Assembly (NCBI RefSeq): GCF_011355085.1
Contig: NZ_VXCP01000001.1
Location: 262,285-326,284, forward strand
Source: Pseudomonas akapageensis
GTDB lineage: Bacteria; Pseudomonadota; Gammaproteobacteria; Pseudomonadales; Pseudomonadaceae
Direction: 5' to 3'
DNA: 64,000 bases
A program made the position numbers and the translations under genes. The first letter of the stretch is position 1, and each line of letters begins with the position of its first letter. The notes beneath the pieces were generated by a model that was not told the origin of the DNA, did no database searches, and worked only from the letters and a program-made list of their open reading frames with translations. Positions 10,727-20,342 of the stretch are shown in pieces.

Positions 10727-10989
10727 GAGCAACCCTCGCCGAAAACAGATCAATAAACCAACGGCCAGCTATCGTTTGCCGGGTTGGCGAGCATTATTCC
10801 GACTCCGAAAGGGCGCAATGATTCCCCAATCGGTAACGGACAAGTCTCAAGTCAGGACAAAACGGACCGACGAACGTCGCTCCACATAGCGCGCGATTAT
10901 CTAGTAGGCCGCGTTACAACGCATCAGGGGAACAGAAGTATTTATGCTACAAAACGCCTGTTTTGCCTGCAAATCGGCCATTTCGGCAC

Positions 10990-11427
10990 TTATATTTGTA
11001 ACAGGAATGTTACCGGGCCATCATTGACCAGGTGCACCTGCATGTCTGCCCCAAATTCCCCACTGGCAACGGTGTGATGCAAGGACCGCGCCCGGGTCAA
11101 AAGGTAGTCGAACAATTCGATGCCCAGGGCCGGCGGCGCTGCCGTCGAAAAACTCGGGCGCAGACCGCTGTTGGTATCGGCGGCCAGGGTGAACTGGGAA
11201 ACCAGCAGCAAGCCGCCGCCGACATCCTTGAGCGAACGGTTCATCTTGCCCTGCTCATCACTGAACACCCGGTAGTTGAGCAGCTTGTGCAGCAATTTGT
11301 CGGCGTGGGCCCGGGTGTCCCCGGGCTCGACCGCCACCAGTACCAGCAGCCCCTGGTCGACGGCCCCGACTATGTCACCCGCCACTTCCACTCGCGCGCC
11401 CCGCACGCGCTGCAGCAGGCCCTTCAT
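10990..11427 (-). CDS. dtd: D-aminoacyl-tRNA deacylase
   Basis: 145 aa, the standard DTD size. Both active-site motifs are present: SQFTLAAD (SQxxL, about residue 77) and [11 protein letters not shown] at the C-terminus (the GP cis-Pro motif that makes the enzyme reject L-amino acids). It hydrolyses D-aminoacyl-tRNA and Gly-tRNA(Ala). The ATG overlaps the pip stop as ATGA; the same pip-dtd order is found, from memory, in PAO1. Confidence 0.96.
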   Translation of the reverse strand: MKGLLQRVRGARVEVAGDIVGAVDQGLLVLVAVEPGDTRAHADKLLHKLLNYRVFSDEQGKMNRSLKDVGGGLLLVSQFTLAADTNSGLRPSFSTAAPPALGIELFDYLLTRARSLHHTVASGEFGADMQVHLVNDGPVTFLLQI

Positions 11428-12395
11428 GCTTCTTCGAGCGGCAGGTCGAGCAGGCGCCGGGCCATCTGGTCGGCAGCGCGTACCAGCGCATCGGTGATCC
11501 CGGGTTCGGACGCCGCATGACCGGCATCGCGGATGACCTTCAGCTCGCTGTTGGGCCAGGCTTGGTGCAATTCCCAGGCATTGTCCAACGGGCAGATCAC
11601 GTCATAGCGACCGTGCACGATGACCGCCGGCAGGTGGGCAATCTTCGGCATGTCACGAATCAGCTGATCGGGCTGCAGGAAAGCATTGTTGGTGAAGTAG
11701 TGGCATTCGATCCGTGCGATCGACAGCGCCCGCTGCGGTTCGGAGAAGCGGTCGACCACCAGCGGATTGGGCCGCAGGGTGGCGGTGCGACCTTCCCAGG
11801 TCGACCAGGCCTTGGCCGCGTGCATCTGGGCGATCTGATCGTTGCCGGTCAGGCGCTTGTGGAAGGCCTTGACCAGGTCACCGCGTTCGTCCGCCGGGAT
11901 CGGCGCGATGTAATCCTGCCAATAGTCAGGGAACATCCGGCTGGCGCCAGCCTGGTAGAACCACTCGATCTCTTGCGGGCGGCACAGGAAGATCCCGCGC
12001 AGGATCAGGCCGTGCACACGCTCAGGGTGGGTCTGGGCATAAGCCAGTGACAGCGTCGAGCCCCATGACCCGCCGAACAGCACCCATTTCTCGATGCCCA
12101 GGTGCTTGCGAATCCGCTCCAGGTCTTCGACCAGGTGCCAGGTGGTGTTGTTCTCGAGACTGGCGTGTGGGGTCGAACGACCGCAACCACGCTGATCGAA
12201 CGTAATGATGCGGTACAGGTTCGGGTCGAAGTAGCAACGACTCTGTGCATCACAGCCAGCTCCCGGGCCGCCATGAATGAACACCACCGGCAAACCTTCC
12301 GGCGAGCCACTCTCATCGACATACAGCACATGCGGCTCTTCCACGGCCAGATCGTGCCGGGCGTAAGGTTTGATCTGCGGGTACAAAGTCTGCAT
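11424..12395 (-). CDS. pip: Proline iminopeptidase
   Basis: 323 aa from ATG 12395 (CGGAG 6 nt upstream; an in-frame start 27 nt earlier has no ribosome site). Alpha/beta hydrolase of family S33: oxyanion loop [11 protein letters not shown], nucleophile elbow [13 protein letters not shown], catalytic Asp in HGRYDVICP and His in [10 protein letters not shown]. It removes N-terminal proline from peptides in the cytoplasm. It is coupled to dtd by stop/start overlap. Confidence 0.95.
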   Translation of the reverse strand: MQTLYPQIKPYARHDLAVEEPHVLYVDESGSPEGLPVVFIHGGPGAGCDAQSRCYFDPNLYRIITFDQRGCGRSTPHASLENNTTWHLVEDLERIRKHLGIEKWVLFGGSWGSTLSLAYAQTHPERVHGLILRGIFLCRPQEIEWFYQAGASRMFPDYWQDYIAPIPADERGDLVKAFHKRLTGNDQIAQMHAAKAWSTWEGRTATLRPNPLVVDRFSEPQRALSIARIECHYFTNNAFLQPDQLIRDMPKIAHLPAVIVHGRYDVICPLDNAWELHQAWPNSELKVIRDAGHAASEPGITDALVRAADQMARRLLDLPLEEA

Positions 12396-12507
12396 TGCGC
12401 ACTCCGTCGGGGTTCGGGTCATCCCTGTGGGGACTTCATTATGTATAGCCGACCGGCATCATAAACCCGAATTGCGGTTTGAGCATTCCCCTTGTGGGCG
12501 CGCGCCT

Positions 12508-12605
12508 CTCGTTCCCACGCTCTGCGTGGGAATGCAGAAGCAGACGCTCTGCGTCGGTTTGCTGCGCGTCAGGAGAGGCATTCCCACGCAGAGCGTGGGA
12601 ACGAG
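12508..12605. repeat. Composite palindromic repeat, family 2, copy 1
   Basis: Ends CTCGTTCCCACGCTC...GCGTGGGAATGC and its inverse GCATTCCCACGC...GAGCGTGGGAACGAG flank an inner part containing GACGCTCTGCGTC. Each end is itself a hairpin (CCCACGC/GCGTGGG). It lies 15 nt past the hutG stop, between hutG and pip. Other copies: 22404, 33760 and 59509. Confidence 0.85.
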
Positions 12606-12620
12606 GGGCAGGGGTGCAGG

Positions 12621-13427
12621 TTAGCCCGGATAACGCTGCCGCCCCCAGGCCAGCAGCCCTTGGAGCAGTGCCTTGAGCACTTCCTGCGTCGGCGCTGCCA
12701 GGTCTTCGCGGTAGAGGAACGGCTCGAACTCCTCCATATAGGTGCTTTGAGCCAGTTCCAGCTGAACGGCGTGGATGTTACGGGCCGGGTCGCCATAATG
12801 GCGGGTGATATGACCACCCTTGAATCGACCGTTGAGCACATGGCTGTAGCCACTGAACCCGGCGCAGATACTTTCAAGCTTACTGGCCAGTGACGGATCG
12901 CAGCTCGCGCCGTTGAAGGTGCCAAGGTTGAAATCCGGCAATTTGCCTTCGAACAAGTGCGGAACGTGGGAGCGGATCGAGTGCGCATCCCACAGCAACG
13001 CATAGCCGAACTCGTCGCGCAGGCGCTTCAGTTCTTCTTCGATGGTGCGGTGATAAGGGGTCCATATCGTTTCCAGATACGTCGCACGCTCGTCAGCCGA
13101 GGGTTCCAGCCCTTCCTTGAACAATGGCACGCCATCGAACAGCGTGGCCGGGTAGAGGCCGGTGGTGGCGCCGGCGTACAACGGCTTGTCATCTGACGGG
13201 CGATTGAGGTCGACGACGAAGCGCGAGTACTCGGCCGACACGACGCTCGCGCCCATCTCCTTGACAGCGAATTCGTACAGCAACGGGATGTGCCAATCGG
13301 TATCCGGCAGGCTTTGTGCCGCGTCGATCAGGCCAGCCTTGACCCCCGGGGTCAGGCGCACCCCGGCATGGGGCATGCTGATCAACAGTGGCACTCGGCC
13401 CTTTTCAAAATTCAGAACCTTATCCAC
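12621..13427 (-). CDS. hutG: N-formylglutamate deformylase
   Basis: 268 aa. FGase family: [12 protein letters not shown] at the N-terminus, [27 protein letters not shown] (metal-binding Asp/His), [11 protein letters not shown] and [12 protein letters not shown]. In the five-step Pseudomonas histidine route it hydrolyses N-formyl-L-glutamate to glutamate and formate, following HutF. It is the last gene of the minus-strand hut operon; its start overlaps the hutI stop by 8 nt. It is followed by a family-2 palindromic repeat rather than a simple T-tract terminator. Confidence 0.97.
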   Translation of the reverse strand: MDKVLNFEKGRVPLLISMPHAGVRLTPGVKAGLIDAAQSLPDTDWHIPLLYEFAVKEMGASVVSAEYSRFVVDLNRPSDDKPLYAGATTGLYPATLFDGVPLFKEGLEPSADERATYLETIWTPYHRTIEEELKRLRDEFGYALLWDAHSIRSHVPHLFEGKLPDFNLGTFNGASCDPSLASKLESICAGFSGYSHVLNGRFKGGHITRHYGDPARNIHAVQLELAQSTYMEEFEPFLYREDLAAPTQEVLKALLQGLLAWGRQRYPG

Positions 13428-14643
13428 GTGTCACCTCCTGATTCGATACTTCAACGCCATGGCGAATGATGCGTTTGTTGAGGTCACCGCCCAGCCAGTA
13501 AGCGAGGTCCGCCGGCCGCTCGATGTCCCAGGCGACGAAGTCGGCGAATTTGCCGATTTCCAGCGAACCATGGGTCTGCCCCATGCCCAGCGCGGTGGCG
13601 GCATGAATGGTCGCACCGGCAAGGGCTTCTTCCGGAGTCATACGGAAGCACGTGCAGGCCATGTTCAACATCAGCCGTAGCGACAATGCCGGCGAGGTGC
13701 CGGGGTTGAGGTCGCTGGCAACGGCGATTTTCACGCCGTGCTTGCGCAAGGCCTCCATGGGCGGCAATTGGGTTTCGCGCAGGAAATAGAACGCCCCCGG
13801 CAACAACACCGCGACCGTACCGGACTCGGCCATGGCGACGGCGTCGTCTTCGGTCATGAATTCCAGATGGTCCGCCGACAATGCGTGATAACGCGCTGCC
13901 AGGCTCGAACCGTGCAGGGACGAAAGCTGTTCGGCATGCAATTTGACCGGCAAACCGAGGTTTTGTGCGGCGATGAATACCCGCTCCACCTGTGCCGGGG
14001 TAAATGCCAGGTATTCGCAGAAAGCGTCTACGGCATCCACCAGCCCTTCCGCCGCCAGGGCCGGAAGCATTTCAGTGCAGATATGATCGATGTAATCGTC
14101 AGCGCGATCGGCATATTCCGGTGGCAGGGCGTGGGCAGCCAGGCAAGTGCTGCGCACGCTGACCGGCAACTCGGCGCCGAGACGGCGGATTACCCGCAGG
14201 ATCTTGCGCTCGCTGGCAAGGTCCAGACCATAACCGGATTTGATCTCGACGCTGGTAACGCCATCGTTCAGCAAGCTCTGCAAACGCTTTTGCGCGCTGG
14301 CGAACAACTCGTCCTCGCTCGCTGCGCGCGTTGCACGCACGGTGCTGGCAATACCGCCACCGGCGGCTGCGATCTCGGCATAACTGACGCCCTGCAGGCG
14401 CTGCTCGAACTCGCCGCTGCGATTGCCACCGAACACCGTATGGGTGTGGCAATCGATCAGGCCCGGCGTAACCCAGGCGCCCGCGAGATCCTTGACCTCA
14501 GGGTACTCGCCGGCCGGCAGCTCACTGCGAGGGCCGATCCACTCAATGTGCGCTCCTGCCGTCACGATGGCGGCATCCTCGATGATCGAGTAGTTACCCT
14601 GCGCCATGGTTGCGATGTGGCAGTGTTGCCAGAGAGTTTTCAT
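13420..14643 (-). CDS. hutI: Imidazolonepropionase
   Basis: 407 aa amidohydrolase. Metal-binding HxH in [14 protein letters not shown] (about residue 70), [19 protein letters not shown], the His of [17 protein letters not shown] and the catalytic Asp in [11 protein letters not shown]. It converts 4-imidazolone-5-propanoate to N-formimino-L-glutamate in the cytoplasm. It overlaps hutG and lies 16 nt after hutT, inside the hut operon. Confidence 0.97.
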   Translation of the reverse strand: MKTLWQHCHIATMAQGNYSIIEDAAIVTAGAHIEWIGPRSELPAGEYPEVKDLAGAWVTPGLIDCHTHTVFGGNRSGEFEQRLQGVSYAEIAAAGGGIASTVRATRAASEDELFASAQKRLQSLLNDGVTSVEIKSGYGLDLASERKILRVIRRLGAELPVSVRSTCLAAHALPPEYADRADDYIDHICTEMLPALAAEGLVDAVDAFCEYLAFTPAQVERVFIAAQNLGLPVKLHAEQLSSLHGSSLAARYHALSADHLEFMTEDDAVAMAESGTVAVLLPGAFYFLRETQLPPMEALRKHGVKIAVASDLNPGTSPALSLRLMLNMACTCFRMTPEEALAGATIHAATALGMGQTHGSLEIGKFADFVAWDIERPADLAYWLGGDLNKRIIRHGVEVSNQEVTRG

Positions 14644-14659
14644 CCGTGGCCTCCGTTAG

Positions 14660-16069
14660 TTATCGATGAGAAAAAGAAGGGTCGTGCGTGACCAGCGCCG
14701 CCTGCCCTGCCGCCGGCTTGACCCAGAGCAGGTAGGCCAGCACCAGCAGGACAATCCACACCACGCCGACGATCAAGGCAGCCTGGGTGTCCGGGAAGTA
14801 GCCCAGCACACCGAAGATGAACGCCATGAAAGCAATCGCCGCCATGGGTGCATAGGGCCAGAACGGCACCGGAAACTTCAGTTGCGCGACTTGCTCGGCG
14901 CTCATGGAGCGACGCATGGCCACCTGAGTGACCAGGATCATCAGCCAGACCCAGACAGTCGCAAAGGTCGCGATCGAAGCGATCAGCACAAACACATTTT
15001 CCGGTATCAGGTAGTTGAGCAGTACACCGCCGAGCAACGCTGCACTCATGACCATCACGGTCATCCACGGCACGCCATGCCGGGACAACTGGCCGAAGGC
15101 CTTGGGCGCCTGACCTTGCTGGGACAGACCGAACAGCATGCGCCCCGCACCGAAGATGTCGCTGTTGATCGCCGAGATCGCCGAGGAGATCACCACGATA
15201 TTAAGGATGGTCGCTGCCGAGCTGATGCCCAGGTTGTCGAAAATCTGTACGAACGGACTGCCCTGGCTGCCGATTTGCTGCCACGGGAAGATCGCCATCA
15301 ACACGAACAGGGTCAGTACGTAGAACAGCAGAATACGCAGAGGAACGGCGTTGATCGCCTTTGGCAGCACATGCTGCGGATCCTTTGCCTCCCCGGCGGT
15401 AACGCCGATGATCTCGATGCCGCCGAATGCAAACATCACCACCGCGAACGAGGCGATCAGGCCGCCGACACCGTTGGGCATGAAGCCGCCCTGGGTCCAG
15501 AGATTGCTGATACCCGTGACCTGCGCCGTTGGCGAGCTGCTGATACCGAACGCCATGATTCCGAGGCCGCCGAGGATCATCGCGATAATGGCGCTGACCT
15601 TGAGCAGCGACATCCAGAACTCCATTTCACCGAAGACTTTCACGGTGCACAGATTCAGGCCGCCAATCAGGAAAACAATGCCGAGCACCCAGATCCAGCG
15701 CGCGACTTCGGGGAACCAGAATCCCATATAGATGCCGAAGGCCGTCACGTCCGCAAGGCCGACGATGACCATTTCAAATGCGTAGGTCCAACCGAGGATA
15801 AAGCCGGCCATCGGGCCCAGGTAGGTACTGGCGTACTGACCGAAGGAGCCTGCGACCGGGTTGTGCACGGCCATTTCACCCAGGGCGCGCATGACCATGT
15901 AAACCGCCGCGCCACCAATCAGGTAGGCGAGCAGCACTGCTGGCCCGGCCATTTGAATGGCCGAGGCAGAACCGTAAAACAGCCCGGTGCCGATAGCCGA
16001 CCCCAGCGCCATGAAGCGAATATGTCGGGCCGATAGCCCGCGTTTCAAGCCTGCTGCTTGCTGTTGCAT
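14660..16069 (-). CDS. hutT: Histidine permease (APC family)
   Basis: 469 aa from ATG 16069; the reading frame stays open further upstream only because it runs through a REP hairpin. APC-superfamily amino-acid/proton symporter of the ProY/HutT type with 12 predicted TM helices; the N-terminus [20 protein letters not shown] and [20 protein letters not shown] are the family signature. Position between hutH and hutI points to histidine as substrate. It is probably the main histidine importer of this strain, since the ABC importer of the same operon is broken. Confidence 0.92.
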   Translation of the reverse strand: MQQQAAGLKRGLSARHIRFMALGSAIGTGLFYGSASAIQMAGPAVLLAYLIGGAAVYMVMRALGEMAVHNPVAGSFGQYASTYLGPMAGFILGWTYAFEMVIVGLADVTAFGIYMGFWFPEVARWIWVLGIVFLIGGLNLCTVKVFGEMEFWMSLLKVSAIIAMILGGLGIMAFGISSSPTAQVTGISNLWTQGGFMPNGVGGLIASFAVVMFAFGGIEIIGVTAGEAKDPQHVLPKAINAVPLRILLFYVLTLFVLMAIFPWQQIGSQGSPFVQIFDNLGISSAATILNIVVISSAISAINSDIFGAGRMLFGLSQQGQAPKAFGQLSRHGVPWMTVMVMSAALLGGVLLNYLIPENVFVLIASIATFATVWVWLMILVTQVAMRRSMSAEQVAQLKFPVPFWPYAPMAAIAFMAFIFGVLGYFPDTQAALIVGVVWIVLLVLAYLLWVKPAAGQAALVTHDPSFSHR

Positions 16070-16106
16070 TGCACGTCTCTGATTATTTTTATTGGCGGAA
16101 ACCGTT

Positions 16107-16173
16107 ATCGCGGGCAAGCCCGCTCCTACAGGGTAGGAGCGGGCTTGCCCGCGAAAAGGGGCCAAAGGCCCCT
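16107..16173. repeat. Perfect 20-bp REP hairpin plus second hairpin inside the hut operon
   Basis: Positions 16109-16128 pair perfectly with 16134-16153 around a 5-nt loop: two head-to-head REP units (GCGGGCAAGCCCGC core). Next to it, 16157-16173 forms AGGGGCC-AAA-GGCCCCT. Both lie between the hutH stop and the hutT start. No T tract follows, so it is more likely an mRNA stability element than a terminator. Confidence 0.85.
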
Positions 16174-16179
16174 CCCCGA

Positions 16180-17718
16180 TTACAAGCTAGGCAGCAACTT
16201 CGCCGGCACCAGCTCATTCAGGCAACGGGAAGCCAGCAGCTCGCTCGCGGCGTTGATGTCCGGTGCGAAGAAACGGTCTTTCTCGTAGTACGCCACTTTG
16301 CTGCGCAGGGTGTTGCGAGCCAGCTCCAGCTTGGCCGAAGTCTTCAGGCCTTCACGCAGGTCCAGGCCCTGGCAGGCAGCGAGCCATTCCACGGCGAGGA
16401 TGCCACGGGTGTTTTCGGCCATTTCCCACAGACGCTTGCCGGCAGCTGGCGCCATGGAAACGTGGTCTTCCTGGTTCGCGGAAGTCGGCAGGCTGTCGAC
16501 CGAATGCGGGTGCGACAGTGCCTTGTTCTCGCTGGCCAGAGCAGCAGCAGTCACCTGGGCAATCATGAAGCCAGAGTTGACCCCACCATTGGCCACCAGG
16601 AACGGCGGCAGTTGCGACATGTGCTTGTCCATCATCAGCGAGATGCGACGCTCGCTCAGCGAACCGATTTCAGCGATGGCCAGCGCCATGTTGTCGGCGG
16701 CCATGGCCACAGGTTCGGCGTGGAAGTTACCGCCGGAAATCACGTCACCTTCGGCAGCGAACACCAATGGGTTGTCCGATACGGCGTTGGCTTCGATCAC
16801 CAGCACCTCAGCGGCCTGGCGGAACTGGGTCAGGCAAGCGCCCATGACTTGCGGCTGGCAACGCAGGGAGTACGGATCCTGGACCTTCTCGCAATTCTCG
16901 TGGGAGTCGGAGATCTCGCTGCGCTCACCCAGCAGATGGCGATAAGCGGCAGCGGCGTCGATCTGGCCTTTCTGGCCGCGAGCGGCGTGAATCCGTGCAT
17001 CGAACGGCGAACGCGAGCCCAATACCGCCTCGACGGTCAGGCTGCCGCAGGCCAGTGCGCCGGCGAACAGGTCTTCACCTTCGAACAGACCGCGCAGGGC
17101 GAATGCGGTGGAAACCTGAGTACCGTTGAGCAGTGCCAGACCTTCCTTGGCCGCCAGGGTCAAAGGTTCCAGCCCGGCCACAGCCAGTGCTTCGGTGGCC
17201 GGCAGCCACTGGCCCTTGTAACGTGCCTTGCCTTCGCCCAGCAGCACCAGCGACATGTGCGCCAGAGGTGCCAGGTCGCCGGATGCACCGACCGAGCCCT
17301 TGAGCGGGATGTGTGGATAAACTTCGGCGTTGATCAGGGTGATCAGCGCATCGATGACCTTGCGGCGGATACCGGAGAAACCACGGCTCAGGCTGTTGAC
17401 CTTGAGCACCATGATCAGGCGGCACAGCGCATCGCTGATTGGCTCGCCGACACCGGCGGCATGGGACAGCACCAGGGAGCGCTGGAGGTTTTCCAGGTCT
17501 GCGCTGGCAATACGGGTCGAGGCCAGCAGGCCGAAACCGGTGTTGATGCCGTAAGCGGTACGGTTCTCGGCGAGGATTTGCTCCACGCAGGCGACGCTGG
17601 CTTCAATTTGCGCCGAGGCGCTGTCATCGAGGCTGACTTTTACCGGTTGCTGGTAGACATCACGCAGTTGGGCAAGGCTCAGTTGGCCAGGGATAAGGTT
17701 TAGTGCAGTCACATTCAT
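16180..17718 (-). CDS. hutH: Histidine ammonia-lyase
   Basis: 512 aa from ATG 17718; AAGGAG lies almost against this ATG, and the GTG two codons on (17712) has better spacing (7 nt), so it may be the true start. The MIO cofactor triad Ala-Ser-Gly is in [17 protein letters not shown] (residues about 145-147); also [22 protein letters not shown] and [13 protein letters not shown]. It deaminates L-histidine to trans-urocanate, the first hut step. Only one hutH copy is present here, whereas some fluorescent pseudomonads have two (from memory). Confidence 0.97.
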   Translation of the reverse strand: MNVTALNLIPGQLSLAQLRDVYQQPVKVSLDDSASAQIEASVACVEQILAENRTAYGINTGFGLLASTRIASADLENLQRSLVLSHAAGVGEPISDALCRLIMVLKVNSLSRGFSGIRRKVIDALITLINAEVYPHIPLKGSVGASGDLAPLAHMSLVLLGEGKARYKGQWLPATEALAVAGLEPLTLAAKEGLALLNGTQVSTAFALRGLFEGEDLFAGALACGSLTVEAVLGSRSPFDARIHAARGQKGQIDAAAAYRHLLGERSEISDSHENCEKVQDPYSLRCQPQVMGACLTQFRQAAEVLVIEANAVSDNPLVFAAEGDVISGGNFHAEPVAMAADNMALAIAEIGSLSERRISLMMDKHMSQLPPFLVANGGVNSGFMIAQVTAAALASENKALSHPHSVDSLPTSANQEDHVSMAPAAGKRLWEMAENTRGILAVEWLAACQGLDLREGLKTSAKLELARNTLRSKVAYYEKDRFFAPDINAASELLASRCLNELVPAKLLPSL

Positions 17719-17892
17719 GCTCCTTTTGAGAGTTTTGTAATAACTACCAATCGCTCCGGAGTTCTCCGTTATCCGCCGCTTTCTCCGGTTGGATGACTTG
17801 CGGCTTGGCACGCTGGTGTAGGTTGAACACAAGTTTCAGTACAGATTCGGTAAAACGCTTTCCAACAAATGCGGGTCTTTCACACTTTTTCC

Positions 17893-18723
17893 TTAAAGAG
17901 CAGCAACGCGGCGCTGCACGAAACGATCGACGTATTCGTCGGCAGGCTGGTAAAGAATTTCCTTCGGCGTACCGACCTGAATCAGGCGGCCGTCCTTGAG
18001 AATCGCAATACGATTGCCGATGCGCACCGCTTCATCGAGGTCATGAGTAATGAACACGATGGTCTTGTGCAGCGCCTTTTGCAGCTCGAGTAACTGGTCT
18101 TGCATCTCGGCACGGATCAGCGGGTCAAGCGCACTGAAGGCTTCATCCATCAGGATGATGTCGGTGTCGGCGGCCAGGGCCCGGGCCAGACCGACGCGCT
18201 GACGCATGCCACCAGACAGTTGGTGCGGGTAGGAATTTTCGTAGCCTTTCAAACCCACGGTATTGATCCAGTGCAGAGCGCGTTCGGCACACTTTTCCTT
18301 GCTCTCGCCACGGATTTTCAGGCCGTAGGCAACGTTATCCCGCACAGTGCGGTGCGGCAGCAGACCGAAACTCTGGAACACCATGCTGATCTTGTGGCGG
18401 CGGAATTCGCGCAGGGCATCCCTGTCATAGCGCAGAATGTCCTCACCATCGACCAGAATCTCGCCGCTGGTCGGCTCGATCAATCGGTTGAAGTGACGCA
18501 CCAGAGTCGACTTGCCCGAGCCGGACAAGCCCATGATCACAAATATCTCGCCACTGCCAATGGACAGAGAAAGATCATTGACGCCGATCACGCAGCCGGT
18601 TTCGGCCAGCACCTCATCCTTGGTTTTTTTCTGGCGAATCAGGTTCAGCGCATCTTCTGCACGGGCGCCAAATATCTTGAAGACGTTTTTGACTTCGATT
18701 TTGCTCATCTGCGCCGCGCTCAT
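17893..18723 (-). CDS. hutV: Histidine ABC transporter ATP-binding protein (orphan)
   Basis: 276 aa, ProV/OpuAA family (QAT) rather than the PAAT class: [20 protein letters not shown] precedes the Walker [21 protein letters not shown], then Q-loop [17 protein letters not shown], signature [15 protein letters not shown] and Walker [17 protein letters not shown]. In other pseudomonads hutX (binding protein) and hutW (permease) lie just upstream; here they are gone apart from a hutW-like tail (18720-18779) whose TGA overlaps this ATG. All ATPase motifs look intact, so the gene may be a recent orphan or serve another permease. About 170 bp without a recognisable gene separate it from hutH. Confidence 0.9.
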   Translation of the reverse strand: MSAAQMSKIEVKNVFKIFGARAEDALNLIRQKKTKDEVLAETGCVIGVNDLSLSIGSGEIFVIMGLSGSGKSTLVRHFNRLIEPTSGEILVDGEDILRYDRDALREFRRHKISMVFQSFGLLPHRTVRDNVAYGLKIRGESKEKCAERALHWINTVGLKGYENSYPHQLSGGMRQRVGLARALAADTDIILMDEAFSALDPLIRAEMQDQLLELQKALHKTIVFITHDLDEAVRIGNRIAILKDGRLIQVGTPKEILYQPADEYVDRFVQRRVAAL

Positions 18724-18779
18724 TTGCTCACCTCATGCCGCGGCCGACCATAGGATTGGGTAATCCGGTCGACCTGAAT
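18720..18779 (-). pseudogene. hutW 3'-end remnant (permease C-terminus)
   Basis: Directly after the NCS1 permease TGA, 19 codons remain open to a TGA that overlaps the hutV ATG (ATGA). They read [17 protein letters not shown] at the end. The DRITQ string is the usual C-terminal tail of ProW/HutW-type permeases, and hutW normally precedes hutV. I read this as the last fragment of hutW after a deletion that removed hutX and most of hutW. Too short for certainty. Confidence 0.65.
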
Positions 18780-20255
18780 TCAGCGTGCTCCTTGAGAAGC
18801 AACTTGGCCAGTCTCAGACAGCTTTTGCTCGATCTTCGCGCCCTGCTCGACCGGCAGAATCAGATGATCGGGTACAGCCCCATGCCACTTCCTGGCTGCC
18901 AGGTAATACATCACGGCAGGCACCACCAGACCGATGATCCAGGAAATATCGGTATCACCGAGGCTCGCGACCAAAGGCCCGGTGTAGAAGTGGGTGGAAA
19001 TGAACGGCATTTGAATCAACACGCCAAACACATAGATGCTGATCCCCATGATGTTCCAACGTCCGTAGCGACCGTCTGGATTGGACAGTGCCGGAATGTC
19101 GTAACGCTCTTTGGTGATGCAGTAGAAATCGACCAGGTTGATTGCGCTCCAGGGCGTGAAGAACGCCAGCAGGAACAGGATGAACGCGGAGAATTCCTTG
19201 AGGAACGAGTCCTTGCCAAGCAATGCCAGGGCCGCCGCAATCGACACCATCAGGAAGATGTAAAGCAGACGCACGGCACTGGAGATGTGTCGGCTGCCGC
19301 GAAAGCCACTGATGATTGTCGCAATGGACATGAAGCTGCCATAGGCATTGAGCGTGGTCACGGTGACCTTGCCGAAAGCCACGGCAAAGTACAGCAACGC
19401 CGCGACAATTCCGGTTCCGCCCAGACTGACGATGAACGAAACTTCGTGGTGGGCAAACTGCGATCCGGCCAACGCCGCGGCAAAGACGCCGAAGACCATC
19501 GAGGCTTGCGCACCGACCACCGACCCCAACCCTACCGCCCAGAAGGTTTTCGCCGCCGAAGTGCTGCGCGGCAAATACCGCGAATAGTCCGCCACATACG
19601 GGCCGAACGCGATTTGCCAGGAAGCCGACAACGACACGGCCAGCAGGAAGCTCGCCAGTGAGAAATGCTTGTTGCCCAGCAGCGCGCCGATATCGTTACC
19701 GGCCAGCAACTTGTAGAACAGATAGATAAAGGCCACCACACCCAGCACACTCGCCACCCGGCCGATGCCGTGAATGACGCGATAGCCGAAGATGGTGAAG
19801 ACCATGATCGAGCCGGCGAACAGCACGATGCCGACCCAGTCTTCGACGTGCAGCAGCTGCGCTACCGCCTGCCCCGCCAGCAAGGATCCACTGGCCGAAA
19901 AGCCGATATACATCAGGCACACCAGCACCAGCGGAATCACCGCCCCATACACGCCGAACTGCACCCGACTGGAAATCATCTGTGGCAGGCCCAGTTGCGG
20001 ACCTTGCGCCGCGTGCAGTGCCATCACGCCACCGCCGAGCAGTTGCCCGATCAACAGACCAATCAATGACCAGAACACATCCCCACCCAGCACCACTGCC
20101 AGCGCACCGGTCACAATCGCAGTGATTTGCAGGTTGGCACCCAGCCACAGGGTGAACTGGCTAAGCAGACGACCGTGTCTTTCCGCTTCCGGGATGTAGT
20201 CAATCGAACGTTTCTCGATCAACGGCTTACTGCTTGCACGATCGTTAACAGCCAT
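18780..20255 (-). CDS. NCS1-family permease, probable urocanate transporter (HutTu)
   Basis: 491 aa, nucleobase:cation symporter-1 (CodB-like) with about 12 TM helices; N-terminal SIDYIPEAERHGRLLSQFTLWLGANLQ, a hydrophobic core with GTGIVAALLYFAVAFGKVT, and a charged C-terminal tail. A CodB-like gene after hutU occurs in several Pseudomonas hut operons and, as I recall, the P. fluorescens SBW25 gene in this position (hutTu) imports urocanate. Its stop abuts the hutW remnant. Function is inferred from context; cytosine or purine transport is the alternative. Confidence 0.82.
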   Translation of the reverse strand: MAVNDRASSKPLIEKRSIDYIPEAERHGRLLSQFTLWLGANLQITAIVTGALAVVLGGDVFWSLIGLLIGQLLGGGVMALHAAQGPQLGLPQMISSRVQFGVYGAVIPLVLVCLMYIGFSASGSLLAGQAVAQLLHVEDWVGIVLFAGSIMVFTIFGYRVIHGIGRVASVLGVVAFIYLFYKLLAGNDIGALLGNKHFSLASFLLAVSLSASWQIAFGPYVADYSRYLPRSTSAAKTFWAVGLGSVVGAQASMVFGVFAAALAGSQFAHHEVSFIVSLGGTGIVAALLYFAVAFGKVTVTTLNAYGSFMSIATIISGFRGSRHISSAVRLLYIFLMVSIAAALALLGKDSFLKEFSAFILFLLAFFTPWSAINLVDFYCITKERYDIPALSNPDGRYGRWNIMGISIYVFGVLIQMPFISTHFYTGPLVASLGDTDISWIIGLVVPAVMYYLAARKWHGAVPDHLILPVEQGAKIEQKLSETGQVASQGAR

Positions 20256-20311
20256 GGTCCAACCTCTGAGGATTGTTCTTGTAATTCAACCAGTCCTATA
20301 GGGATTGCGGT

Positions 20312-20334
20312 GGGCCGCCCATCATGGACGGCCC
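20312..20334 (-). other. Intercistronic hairpin after hutU
   Basis: GGGCCGCCC and GGACGGCCC flank a 5-nt loop; on the minus-strand RNA all nine pairs form, one as G-U. It sits in the 87-nt gap between the hutU stop and the next gene. No U tract. It may set relative hutU/downstream mRNA levels. Confidence 0.55.
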
Positions 20335-20342
20335 CCTTTGTT

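Noticed and set aside
16070..16165. Upstream extension of the hutT frame
   Set aside because: The added residues (with [10 protein letters not shown]) are the translation of a REP unit; the conserved permease N-terminus starts at 16069.
18768..18781. GTCGAC and GAATTC two nt apart at the hutXW deletion point, raising the idea of a cloning scar
   Set aside because: GTCGAC is common in high-GC Pseudomonas DNA and one GAATTC is not evidence of engineering; no marker, vector or linker sequence is present, and the hutW-like tail reads on in frame through the GTCGAC.
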